Assembly: GCA_015680685.1 (NCBI GenBank)
Contig: MNCI01014876.1
Span: forward strand, 1 to 38,081
Length of the DNA: 38,081 bases
DNA from: Gnetum montanum
Taxonomy: Eukaryota > Streptophyta > Gnetopsida > Gnetales > Gnetaceae
Reading direction: 5' to 3'
Shown: one piece after another, positions 21,049-31,576 of the stretch
Numbering within the stretch: position 1 is the stretch's first letter
How the letters are laid out: each line of letters starts with the position of its first letter
Notes under the pieces: model-generated
The model's input: the letters and a program-made list of their open reading frames with translations, nothing else
Databases searched by the model: none
What the model was told of the DNA's origin: nothing
Position numbers and translations under genes: made by a program

Positions 21049-22530
21049 CTTAGGAATTAATAAGTGATTTTTCTTTTTTTTTTTACAATTCTTTTCATTT
21101 TTCACATTATTTTACATTCTTCTCATACTTTTATACTTTCTCATTTCTTCATTTTTTTAGATTTTTAATATTTTTCATTTTTATACTTTTTCATAATTTT
21201 TACCATCTTTCCTGTTTCTTTTATATTTTGTTTCAAACCCTTTATAAATAGTTTTTGATCATTAATAAAAGACATTGAAATAAAGGCAAGATGTAGCCCA
21301 ATAAGGTGAAAATTTCTCTATGAAATCAAGTCATAAGAGACTAATTATTTGCACAGTGAGTCCACTGCATCCATCCATCCATTCCATTACTAACAGATTC
21401 TTACAATGGCCATAATGATATTCTTTCCATCATCAAACTAAGAATAAACTTGTGATCATTATGCCTACATAGAAAAGTGATGAACCAAGTGGAATGAAAA
21501 GGGTGTGACATCAAGGGAACTTGTGGATTCTTTTTGGATTATTATTGTAAGTTCTATCATGTTACTAAGGTTGTATTATATCTTTGTAGATCTAATGAAA
21601 AATGGAAGTAAGAGTAAAATAAGTGCTACCTTAAAAAGGTTGACATAAATAATAAATAAAAGAGCACAAAACAAGTTTTTGGAGGTTCCACTAGAAAGAC
21701 ATGTTACCCATGCTTGATGGTAGGCAGCTTCTTAGAAATGCAAAAATAAAAAAATAAAAATAAAGTGCCATGAATAAACTCCTCCCCTAGACAATATGCC
21801 AAGTGATAATACTCTTTGTAACATTGATAGTCTTACAATTTTGATTCCAAGAAATGAAACAATGCAATGTCATTAGAATGTGGTCTGGAGTTACATTGAA
21901 TCTTAGACATAAAGGCTAATTATTACCTTAACCACTAATAAAACACAAGAGTTCATTATACCTATGATAAGATACCTCACATCTTGATTTCTACAATCCT
22001 TTCTAAAACCACTTCGTCTCACTATTTGAATAATCATAACTTATGACTTTTCCAATTTGGTGATACTAACATGTGTGTTTTGCTAAATAGGTATGTCTTA
22101 CATTTAACTTCTTGAGTGCCTAAGGACACTTTTAGGTGTGGTTATACAAGGGAATTAAGAGTTGGAGCTTACTTTGGGGAGGACCCACTTGTATAACTAT
22201 TGTATCTTATACTTGCGAAGAGATTCCACATCATCTTGAGTCTTCCAATTCCAATAAATAATAATAAATACTTCCCATATCACTCATAATATTTGTTCTA
22301 ATAGCAAAACAATGTTGTCTTTCTCATCCTTTTCATCAATACCTCATATGCTTTCATAGCCCAAGATTCCTTAATCATAGACTTTCAACACTTATTATTC
22401 ACAACTGAAGCATCATCTCCATGTCAAGGCCCTTTCAACATGATGCATATCTTCCAACTATCTTATGGGACTCAAATATTTCAAAGAAAAACATTCAAAA
22501 ATTTTGATTTTTCTATGGTTACATCATATC

Positions 22531-22618
22531 TATGATATTGCAAGCACCTACGATATCACATTTGCAATGTTGCATTTATGATATCACATGCATAAATACT
22601 ATATATAGCATGGGGGAG
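22531..22618 (+). promoter_or_regulatory. U3-like module with GATATC motifs and TATA box inside the element
   Basis: ATGATATTGCAAG, ACGATATCACATT and ATGATATCACATGC are followed by the TATA-like ACTATATATAGC and then GCATGGGGGAG. The same kinds of GATATC motif precede the TATA boxes of the LTRs at 26060-26163 and 32368-32461. It could be a remnant of an older LTR or an internal promoter. Confidence 0.3.
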
Positions 22619-22789
22619 TTAGAAAAATTTTTTCATTTTTGAATTTCATAAGAAGGGAGTTGTTGCCAATTTTCTTTGTAGCCAAGAGCTCTAACACTCC
22701 AACTTCTAGCATCCATAACTTGCTCATTATTACCTTGATTCATATAATTTTCAAATCTACATGATACCAGAGGAATCACCTTAGTTGCA

Positions 22790-22817
22790 GGGTGGGGGTG
22801 GGTGGTTGGGAGGGGGG
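22790..22817 (+). other. Potential G-quadruplex
   Basis: Runs of G (3, 5, 3, 2, 3 and 6) separated by one or two bases: GGGTGGGGGTGGGTGG then TTGGGAGGGGGG. This satisfies the four-tract, short-loop rule and stands out against the AT-rich surroundings. Confidence 0.8.
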
Positions 22818-23141
22818 TGTGTACGTGCTAGTAAGGGAAATTTGAGTTGATTTTTTCAAAATTGCTAACAAGTGGAAGGTATTATAAGGGTAAGTTTAAG
22901 GAAACATATTAATAATTTTTAAAGTAAATCACTCATGTTAAGGCCAAAAACACTTTAATAAGACTTCTAATTGATCATACCACTCATTTAAAGTACTAAT
23001 GGGGTTTTTATTAAAAACTTTTCTAATTCTACAATGATAATGAACTAAGAACTCAATATAACTAAGGGTATGAGTAAGGTATTAAATTTTTTCCCATTTA
23101 CAAGAATATTCTAGTAATTCCAAACCCTTGATTGATTGTAG

Positions 23142-25825
23142 ATGGTCCCAAAAAGAGGAGCACAAGGAGAACTCCCATGACTAGTAAGCAAAAGACCACG
23201 AGGCTATGGAGGAGGACAAGTAAGTGAGAAAAATATACAAACAGAACAAGGAGAGTAGGAAGCACAATCCTTTAGCATTCATGAACAAAATCCTACCATA
23301 GAGCAATCTGCTCAAAGGACAACAACTTACACTCTCACTTGAATGTCTTTAGGCTATTTAGGAAAAATTCATCATCTTGATAGTAATTATGGAACTTAAC
23401 TTTGGTTCATTTTTGAAATTTTCTCTAGACGCTGTTACGACCTAACTTCAATCATCTCCTTTGTGGCATACTCTAATAACCAATGGGGAATGGTATATAG
23501 GAGAAACACTCCAATTTTGGAAAAATCAAGAAGTTGATGCTATAGTCAAAATTGAAGGAATCATAGTATCTTACTTAGTTAAGGCAATTGTAGAGGTATT
23601 GAATGTGCCTAATCAAGGAGCAAAGGTGACATAGATATCAACTAGATTTGACAAGGATGCCAAGAAACTATGGTTACAATGGGTGTATGGCAAGGAAGAT
23701 AAAGAATATAGTGAATTGACTACAGAAGAAAAGATCTACCTTAAATTTGACACTTATTACCTATTTCCTACCAAAAGACTAAATAAAATCTCTACATATG
23801 TGGCAAGAGAAAGTACAATATTAATGGAAAAATTCAATGTAATCATCACTCACCTCTACTTCACAGAAATCAAAAGTTGGTTCAAAGAAAAAAAGGAAAG
23901 GAAGTTAACACTTCCATTTCCTTTCCTTATTCAGAAGTTATGTAAATGAGTTGGTATCCAAGGGTATACAAATGATGCATTGAGGAAGGCACAAAATGCT
24001 TCCTATGACAAAATGCTTAAGCCAGGGCCTTTCAAAAAGGGCCAATTAGAAGAATAACCAAGCACCAAGGAGACAACCTAACCCACAATATAATAGTAGT
24101 AGGAACCACATGTTCCACCACTACTGTTGTAAGATTACAAACCTTTAATGAGTTATTTGTAGCAAATTTCAGAAACTATTAGTTGAGGAAGTAGGGAAGT
24201 AGCCAGTTTATTCAAAGTTATTGATGATGCAGTCAAGACAACCTTCTCAACAAACCCTACTAGTGGATAGATATTGTTGTAATTAGGAGGAGAGGCCCAG
24301 TGGTCACAAAAGATTTCTAGAAATATTGCATCTTTTGAAGTGGTTCTTGAATCGGGAGAAGGAGCCACAGTTGTGGTCATGCAGCACCATGATGAAGTAG
24401 GAGTCACAGAAGCGATTACAAATCACATCAAAGAATCATTTAATGTACATATTTTCACAAGTTGATATTTCTAGAACCAAAGATGCTCAAATGCTAGGTG
24501 GTACCTCTATGAATCTTGCAAAACATGAAGATGTGTTGGATAGACTACTGTAGATAGGACACGTGATGAAAAATCTATTTGATATTCCTAGTGATATCAT
24601 TGTAACACAGTTTGAATTTATTTTCACCAAAGGAAAATTAATCATGGTGGAAACTAGGGTAGAACATGCTGAGTATGAGCTTCACATATTACAAGAAGAG
24701 CTTGTAGCCCTGAGAGTAGAAAGGAAAAATCCAACTCAATTCATAGCCCTAGACTAGATAGCAAAATTTAGAACTGAGAAGATTAATTTCCTCTTGAGGA
24801 ACAATAAAGATATATCAGATGAAAAAGAAAATTTAGTATGGAAATATTTGGTAGTTGAATCCTAATCATATGCCCATGCCAAAGCACATGTTTCCTTATA
24901 GAAAGAAAACAAACAACTTGTTGTAGACAACATGAAGTTGACCATAGTAGAAAAATAGAAAAACTATCTAGAAGAAAGCATCCATCAATTGAGAGAGTAG
25001 TCAATGAAGGTCAACTAAGATATGAGCCACCTTGTAAGAGAAAAAAAAATCCTCTCTATGAAGGAGGTAGGTGCCATTAGACAAAAATCAGCACCTGGAA
25101 AAATGAATCTAAGAAACATGAAAGGCTCAAAGAACACTTCTAAGACCAATTGGCATGTAGAAGTAGATAAATGAGAAAGAGATTTAGATGGAAAAGGCCA
25201 AAATTAGTTTTATTGCAGCACAAAATCCTGAGTGGCAATCCATCTTGGATAGCATGGTCCAAACCTATCAAGTGGAAGTGAAAAATAAAGACCTGTAGAT
25301 TGAAGACTTGAATGAATACATGGCATTAGCAAACCTTCATTATGCTAACCTGGTAATGTTAATAGTAGGTAGCCCAAAAATGAACTAGAATAGCAAGTAG
25401 TAGCCACATATTATGTATATCAAAAGGAGTTTGCAGATAAAAAAGATGCTCTATAGAAACTTCAAGGAGCAAACTCAGAACTAGAAGCAGTGAAGGTAGC
25501 CTACCAGGGGCAAAAGTATGTAACAGAAAATCTAGCTAGAAGATTAACGGACTATCATAAACTTAGAAAAAAGGCCATAGCTTTTGAAGAAAAGCGATGA
25601 TAGTTTGAGGCATGGTACGTTAAAGCTAATTAGATGTTTTCGCAACTACCATGTCCATGAAGTGTGTGAAATCTATCCAACATTAATTCATCAGTATGGA
25701 TGGTCCATGATCCCAAAAAGAAAGAAGAGAAGTTGTAGGCACTTCTAGATAGATACCAATTCAAGAAGCCTAATGACAAGGGAAAGAAACCTATGGAAGA
25801 GCCATCTCCACTCAGAACAACATAA
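23142..25825 (+). pseudogene. Extra ORF of the family A element: plant transposon-protein-like region plus coiled coil
   Basis: It begins MVPKRGAQGELP (23142) and can be followed with stops and frameshifts to KPNDKGKKPMEEPSPLRTT and TAA at 25823. At about 23480-23950 the reading NGEWYIGETLQFW, VKIEGIIVSYLVKAIVEVLN and LPFPFLIQKLCK resembles the domain annotated in plants as 'putative plant transposon protein', seen in large retroelement-borne ORFs. From about 24560 on it is rich in E, K, L and Q with heptad-like spacing (MVETRVEHAEYELHILQEEL; later SELEAVKVAYQGQKYVTENL), suggesting a long coiled coil. It occupies the place where pol would be and has no counterpart in the right copy. It is not related to RT or integrase. 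Function unknown. Confidence 0.55.
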
Positions 25826-26018
25826 GGCTATACCCAACCTTGCCAATTTTTTTTTTCATTTTTTGTCAAAATTGTCATGTCATATGCTCATTTTTGTAAA
25901 CTCTAGTTCAACACTAGAGAGTCATTTATATAGAATTGAGTGTCATATAAATCTACCTTCCAATTTTGTAAGGAACTCCATCCTCATTTTTTTTTAACTT
26001 AAGGACAAGTTTTTAGTT

Positions 26019-26031
26019 AGTCGTGGGGGTA
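26019..26031 (+). other. Polypurine tract of the complete family A copy
   Basis: AGTCGTGGGGGTA ends directly at the 3' LTR start TGATAAATC. It matches AGTCATGGGGGTA at the same place in the right copy (32474-32462). It primes plus-strand DNA synthesis. Confidence 0.85.
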
Positions 26032-26933
26032 TGATAAATCTAAAAATTTTAAGTCAACAATATTTTTGTTGCGATATTGTATCTACAATGTTGTAGATAT
26101 GTTAGTGTACCTTACCATACGTTATCAAACGATATCGTGGAATGCATGCTAGCCTATATAAGCAACACTTGGCTGCATAGATCCTTTGTAGATTTGATAG
26201 CCTAGTAATAGAACTCTTTTATTTTGTTTTCTTGAATTCAGTACTTATTAGTGTGTGCTCATAGTGTGATGTTTTGTAATTGAGTGAAATATTTTGTTTT
26301 CTTGAATTCAGTACTTATTTGAGTATGATGTACTTGGACGCATTACATGACTGGCAATAAAGATCGAGATTACTCTACATCATTACAGAAACACTTAGTT
26401 TTATTTTTGTTTTCAATTAGTTTACTATTTTAATATTTTCATAGTTAAGGTTTATGATTATTTGCAATTTACTTTTAATGTCATTAATTAGAATGCGTAC
26501 GACTGATCTCGAGCACATAAGTGTAACTACTTGGTAACCTAGTAGTACTATCACTTTGTATGTCTAGTAGTGAGGTACTTGGTAATCCTAGTAGCAGTTA
26601 AACAAAGTTCAAGGTGTGATTGGAAGATTAGAATCAGCCACTCATCGCATAGGGTATTTTATATTTGTTTTACTATTACTTAGATTTTGAAACCTTTACT
26701 TTTACTTCATGTTTATTAGAAGCACAATGGCCAATACAACATCAATATCATATACCTCACTATGAGTTAAACCATACACATTGATTTTGCTAACTCATGT
26801 GGGAAGACAAAAATCACAAACACTAACTAATTACTAGTATAATCACATAACCTTATTTGCGGAGTTCGACTAGGATTGCGTGTGAACACTTGTATCTTGT
26901 ATGGTTGGGTGTTGGATACTTCACTACTCATCA
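26032..26933 (+). repeat. 3' LTR of the complete family A copy
   Basis: 902 bp, TGATAAATCTAAAAATTTTA to TACTCATCA. U3 contains GATATTG and GATATCG motifs (26060-26140), then a TATA box at 26154. A 29-bp direct repeat (26221-26249 and 26291-26319, TTTTCTTGAATTCAGTACTT core) lies downstream. The last 410 bp align with 17054-17461 at roughly 90 percent by eye. Confidence 0.92.
26154..26163 (+). promoter_or_regulatory. TATA box of the 3' LTR
   Basis: CTATATAAGC about 120 bp inside the LTR, just downstream of AAACGATATCGTGG. It would set U3/R about 30 bp further on. Confidence 0.6.
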
Positions 26934-26938
26934 TCCCT
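26934..26938. repeat. Target-site duplication TCCCT, 3' copy
   Basis: Matches 17011-17015 exactly. Five bases is the usual length for Ty3-type elements. Confidence 0.85.
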
Positions 26939-27799
26939 TCATTTATTGTGCATAAAAAATTGTATTATTCTTAGGGTAAAGCAAAGTTCAAGACAAAGTC
27001 AAGCTGACACCATCATTGCAACTTAAAAATATGGAAATTTCGTCTAGTACAATTAAAAGAAAATCGGAATGTTCTTGGTCAAAATCAAGTCTAAGCCATA
27101 GATAGTCTAGGAAAATTAAGCTTTATCTATTAATTAAATTTAATGAATTTTAACTTATAATTTTTTGTTTATTATTATATGTATTATTATGTTAATATGT
27201 TTTATTTTGTTAAAACTAAAATAATTTTATATTATTTAAACATATGTATTTAGATCATCCTTATCTACCTATAGATCGAAATTTCCTACTGAACAAATGT
27301 AAAATATGCACCACATGCTTTCTTTTTAATTATTTGTAATGATAGTTTCTTTTTGATTAGGAAAAAATTGGTAATTATTTCTTTTGTGACTCTTCACACT
27401 TAGATCTGTTGTCTTGATCAATTAATTAAATCTTGTTCTATCTTCATATTATTCTATGTTCATTATTTACTTTTCTTTGCGTAATGAAGTGGCATTGCAG
27501 ACATGTGAGTTTAACTAATTCCGTAATCCTAAATTTGATGTGCATAGTAACCAAAAAAAGTTCAAAAAAATCAGCCATGGCATCATCCACATGGTATTTT
27601 TTCACACAAAGTAGAATAAATTTGTGATTGAGGTGGAAATGCAGTGGAAAGTTCATCATCAAGTAGTAGTAACAGAGGTATTTTGCCTCTATAAGAAGCA
27701 TACCTATTCAGAATCCATACTTAATCCAACTAGAGGTTTGGAAATTGCCCTATTTCCTAGTTTGGAACTACTTTAGAAGTTGGTATTGATTTGTTAGCG
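26939..27799. other. Host DNA upstream of the LRR kinase fragment
   Basis: AT-rich, no transposon features recognised. A TATA-like CTATAAGAA at 27689 lies 110 bp before the first in-frame ATG of the LRR fragment, and a reverse TTGACC is present near 27078. It was contiguous with 17010 before the element inserted. Confidence 0.45.
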
Positions 27800-28093
27800 A
27801 TGTATGTGTCTGTATAATTGTTATTATTAGGAATATCCTTGTTAATTCCTTATGTGCATACCAATGAAGTGCAAGCTCTTCTTGCACTCAAGTCCTCCCT
27901 TCTTCATCCAAAAGATACACTTTATGATTGGATACCAAATTTCCCCAATCCTTGTAATTGGACTGACATCTTCTACTTTGATCCTTTTTCTTTTGGTAAG
28001 TGTAGTTCTTTTGTTCAAGTCATTTGTCTCAACGGGTCTAATTTGGTGGGCTACATAGAAGGCTACATTTTGTTGACTCAACATCACCCATGA
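27800..28093 (+). pseudogene. LRR receptor-like kinase gene fragment (signal peptide and LRRNT_2)
   Basis: The first in-frame ATG is 27800 (MYVSV), followed by a TAA at 27815. The frame then continues as a hydrophobic signal-peptide-like run LLLLGISLLIPYVHTNE. Next come the LRR N-terminal cap: VQALLALKSSLLHPKDTLYD, then W-IPNFPNPCNW, where LRRNT_2 has ALL-K-SL-DP-L-W-NPC-W. The tail SSFVQVICLNGSNLVG matches the first repeat as in SERK/BAK1-type receptors (V-RV-DLGN-NLSG). About 15 unfamiliar residues (TDIFYFDPFSFGK) interrupt the link. The rest of the ectodomain, membrane span and kinase are absent, and the frame ends at 28091. SERK-like is my best guess; any LRR kinase is possible. Confidence 0.7.
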
Positions 28094-29303
28094 ATGGGGC
28101 CTTATCATTAACTTAAAAACTTAACTGGTCATGAATAGAATAATAATCAAATTTAGAATTCAAATGAAAAGTAGTGTTCCCATAAACGACTTGAGATAAC
28201 TTCCATGGTCAATTGGACAACACTAGTTCTCTCTTAGTACACTAGTATTGCTCACCTTCATGCCCATCCTACATTTCTTTACATCTCATCTACCTTTGGT
28301 TTTGAAACCCTTTCCTGCTTAGGGCCAAGACTCATGACAAGCATTGTTATTGCTGATCTTTGCTACTCTTCCACCACAATATGCCATTATGCCTATTTTC
28401 CACTACATGCCATTCTACACTTCCATTGCTACATGAACCCTCTTGTGTAGCTACCAGTGCCACCAAAACCCTCTCCTATCACCACAACCTATTCACATGT
28501 AACTTGCTAATGCCACTTCAACTCAAACGTTGCATGTCACTAGATCTCTACTGATGTATGTTGTTGCTCTTAGCCTTTGCACCACCATGCTATTGAAACC
28601 CTTTCAGTAGCACCATCCTTTGTCGTCACCAACCTCTCATCACCTTATTCTAGAGAGATGTGCACCGTGTCTAGTACTTGCGTCTCCTACTATTCCTATG
28701 CCTCAATCACAATGATCCACATAATAGAAAAATTTGTTGATTTCCTTGCCTTGCCATCCTGTCATCCACACCCCTATGCTACCCACCATAGAAAATCCTA
28801 CACTGTCGAAACTCTGTCAAATCCCCATGCATTCTGCTATAGCTTTGTCCACTACTTAAGCCACATTCAAACCCTACACCACTATGAGCACTTCATTGCT
28901 CTACTGATCCCCTTGCTCCTTGCTGTGACCTGTACACTTGTGCTATTTCTTTGTGCCCTTTGGCTGCCATTTGCATTGTCGTCCTATAGCTACGACCATT
29001 CTCCTTAAGAGAGCTACTGTCACCCTTTGCATTGTCATAGTTGTCTTTCTTCCAGCATCTATTGATTTTGAGTTTTGTTTCTTGTTTTTAAAAAATCAAT
29101 ATATAATAATAATAGTAACCATAATATATAAGTAAATATGGATATGTTTTATTTACTAACTTCATGTTTACTCTTAGTTTTTTTTATAATTGATTGATTG
29201 ATTTACTCTCAGTTAATTTTATAATTAATTGATTTTTAACTTACTGTTGTTGATTGATGGACACATATGGAGAAAAATAAGGAGGAGGAGAAGAAGGTAA
29301 GGG
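28094..29303. other. Low-complexity C/T-rich stretch, perhaps LTR U3
   Basis: From about 28300 to 29050 the plus strand is full of CCACCA, CCATTGC and CTACC words and stays open by composition (28577-29008, 143 codons), without a recognisable domain. It precedes a TATA box and an LTR end at 29950, so it may be U3. I could not find a matching TGTTGATG start. Confidence 0.4.
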
Positions 29304-29950
29304 CTATAAAAGCCCATACACATAGATGAAGAGGATCATCATCAAAAGAAGGAAACGTCTCTTGGCTTTTCTCTCTTTATTTTCATATATTGCTTCTTCT
29401 TTGCTTCTCCCTTTCCTTCTCTTATTCCATCCCACCATCTCATCATCCTATACCCCTTTTCCCTTTGAATATTAGTGTTTTTATTGCTACATGCAACTCA
29501 TTGCCTAGTGCTAGCTTTGTTACCTATAATTAGTTGTTGTTGGATGATTGTTTTTTGTTATTGCTATTAGTCATTTTAGGATGGTGTTGTTGTCTGCATG
29601 TTGTCGATACCACTTGTTGTAGTTTCTATGTACTACCACCATGGCTACTTGTAGCCATTAATGAATTTGCTAAGTTCTCTCTTTTCTCTACTTCTTGTTA
29701 TTTTCGTTCTAAATATTATAATCTTTCTAAATTATTTCATCTTCAATGGTTCTATTTGAAAAAAATTTAATATTCTCAAATTTACTGATTTTATTTAAAT
29801 TATTAATAATGTTTTTCTTCCGCTCAAGACTACTCTTGGGCTATTTGTTCCCATAAGCAAGGTGCCCTAGGAAATAGCCTTGTAAAATTGAGCACTTGAG
29901 GGCATTGTGTGTTAGTGTGTCTTTACAGTCTGAATTTTCACATCAACACC
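29304..29950 (+). repeat. LTR 3' part (R-U5) of a Ty3-like element
   Basis: A TATA box at 29305 (TATAAAAG) precedes a pyrimidine-rich leader. The final 125 bp carry the conserved box (ACTACTCTTGGGCTATTTGT, then GGTGCCCTAGGAAATAGCC) and end TTTCACATCAACA, as at 7364-7490 and (inverted) 8394-8522. A gag reading frame on the same strand follows 170 bp later, which supports plus orientation and 5' LTR identity. Confidence 0.55.
29305..29312 (+). promoter_or_regulatory. TATA box of the LTR ending at 29950
   Basis: TATAAAAG with a pyrimidine-rich sequence 70-150 bp downstream, as expected for an LTR promoter and leader. Confidence 0.45.
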
Positions 29951-30122
29951 CTCTCTCACACTAGAAGGAGGGCTATAATTATGGTTTTCCTCAACCAACT
30001 TTTATTCCTTTGATATCTTATCCTAGTTTCAATTTCCTTTCTTTCCTATCTTTTTTACTTTGATCAAAAATCCAAAAGGAAAATTTTTTAAAAAAATATC
30101 ATCTTTCTGGTTAACCTAGTTT

Positions 30123-31357
30123 ATGGTTGGACCTAGTGAAACTCTTAAACCTCAAACTAGGAAAATAACAAGACAAAAATTCCTACCCAACAATTTTCCA
30201 AGTCATATTCCTACAAGACCTAAATCTAAGTTCTTACATTCTTTAAATATGGCAAACCCTATAGCCCAACCTTTGATTAACAATCTTCAACTTTTAAAAC
30301 TTTAATTCAGTTCCAAAACCTCTTCAACATACTTTCCTTTCTTTCAATCCCTCTTTTAATGATTCTTGTCAACATCTTCAAAATTTTGAGATATTACTAG
30401 GCATTCAAAACATAGTTCAACATGATGTGGCCTATAGGTCTTTTGTCACTACCTTCCAAGGTACAGGAACTCAATGGTTTCTAACCCTTTCAAACTCCTC
30501 AATCTCAACCTAGAACAACTTCAAATCATGTTTCCTCTTCCAATTTGACAATTTCACTAGCCTTGCTATAGCTCCTAGTAACTTTACTAGCCTCCAAATG
30601 CTTAGTGGGAAAACTATCAAAAATTTCTTTAAGATTTCTCCAGAAATTTTCGTAGGTTCCGAGTGAGTTGCAATCACAACTAGAAGTAATCTTAAACTTT
30701 TTCCTCTCAACCATAGATCCCTTCTTTACATATGTAATCAAATCTGATCCTAATATCACCAACTTGTAAAGAGCCATGTCTAAAGAAATTAAACTTGAAC
30801 AAATCACTCTTGCAAACTCATTACAATCCTAATTTGGAAGTCTTAGCTTAGGTCCATAGATCCAAATAGTCTTGAATCCTTTTCAAACTAATGCTCTGAT
30901 CCTCAACTCTCTACCAAATATTCAAAGTCCAAATGCTTCTTCTTCTTTATTTCCTCAAAACCTTGGCCTAAATGATGATCAATCAAATGCCTTACTTTAA
31001 TCTATTATCAATTCTCCCTCCATACCATTTCTCACTAACCATGAGACCACATAAACCTTCAACTTACCTAAAGTTGAGGGTCAACCCCAAATGAATGAAG
31101 TCTTAACCCTTCTATAAAAGCTTTCTAATGAAGTGATTAAGCTAAAATGCAATAATGTTGAGATAAAAAATCAACATAATGAGACAAATTGAAACCTAGG
31201 AGATGTAGCTCTAAATGAATATTGTAGGTTACATAACACTAGACAACATTTTGAGAAGTATTTTTCTCAATTTCAAGCCTTATATGGGGATATCACATAA
31301 GAATTACAAAACAACCAAAAGGAAAAATCCTTGCTAATGGTTCTAGAAGATCCTAGT
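30123..31357 (+). pseudogene. Retrotransposon gag, degenerate, cut by the right family A insertion
   Basis: A start candidate is ATG 30123 (MVGPSETLKPQTRKITRQ). The gag core at 30424-30640 is in another phase: VAYRSFVTTFQGTGTQWFLT then LSNSSIST-stop-NNFKSCF and FQFDNFTSL. This matches the Retrotrans_gag pattern (F-TLKG-A-WF-L-SI-W-F--F---F); the stop sits where a conserved tryptophan is expected (TAG for TGG). From about 31100 the sequence looks coiled-coil-like (EVIKLKCNNVEIKNQHNE). Stops and frameshifts are frequent. It differs clearly from family A gag. The frame is cut at 31358 by the LTR of the right family A copy, so this element is older than that insertion. Confidence 0.65.
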
Positions 31358-31492
31358 TGATGAGTAGTGAGGTACCCTTATGCCCAACTGATCAGTGGCG
31401 AGGTACCCCTACACACAACCATACGAATACGAGCGTAGCATGCATGATCAGGTCAAACTCTGCAGACTAAGTGCCTACACGCCTCACAGAAC

Positions 31493-31576
31493 ACTTAAGG
31501 TTAACCATTCGTTGTCTTCCCAGACTTACTTGTNTACTTAAGGTTAACCATTCGTTGTCTTCCCAGACTTACTTGT
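31493..31576. other. Single-N assembly join with a 41-bp duplicated flank
   Basis: Bases 31493-31533 and 31536-31576 are identical over 41 bp (ACTTAAGGTTAACCATTCGT to CAGACTTACTTGT), separated by NT. The 5' LTR has this segment once. This is the signature of two contigs with unmerged overlapping ends. Confidence 0.93.

Larger units (their letters stand above)
21049..23141 (+). other. Non-coding internal region of the complete family A copy
   Basis: AT-rich with T-runs near 21070-21200. Two blocks have counterparts in the right copy: GGGTGTGACATCAAGGGAAC near 21500 (34-kb copy near 33930) and CTTTGGGGAGGACCCACTTG near 22170 (right copy near 33225). No RT or integrase motifs are seen in any frame. 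Confidence 0.65.
17016..26933 (+). mobile_element. Family A LTR retrotransposon, complete plus-strand copy, lacks pol
   Basis: Both LTRs, a TCCCT target-site duplication on each side, a tRNA-Asp-type PBS and a polypurine tract are present, so the element boundaries are firm. Internal order: gag-protease (17599-20600), a conserved short reading frame (20761-21048), about 2 kb of non-coding DNA with a G-quadruplex motif, then an unrelated broken ORF (23142-25825) and a 3' untranslated stretch. I find no RT, RNase H or integrase motifs in any frame. It therefore looks like a non-autonomous element needing a partner's enzymes. The 5' LTR has an internal assembly gap (N at 17053). Confidence 0.88.

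Noticed and set aside
28577-29008. 143-codon open frame rich in H, S, T and L
   Set aside because: It follows the C/T-rich low-complexity composition of a likely U3 region, with no conserved motif.
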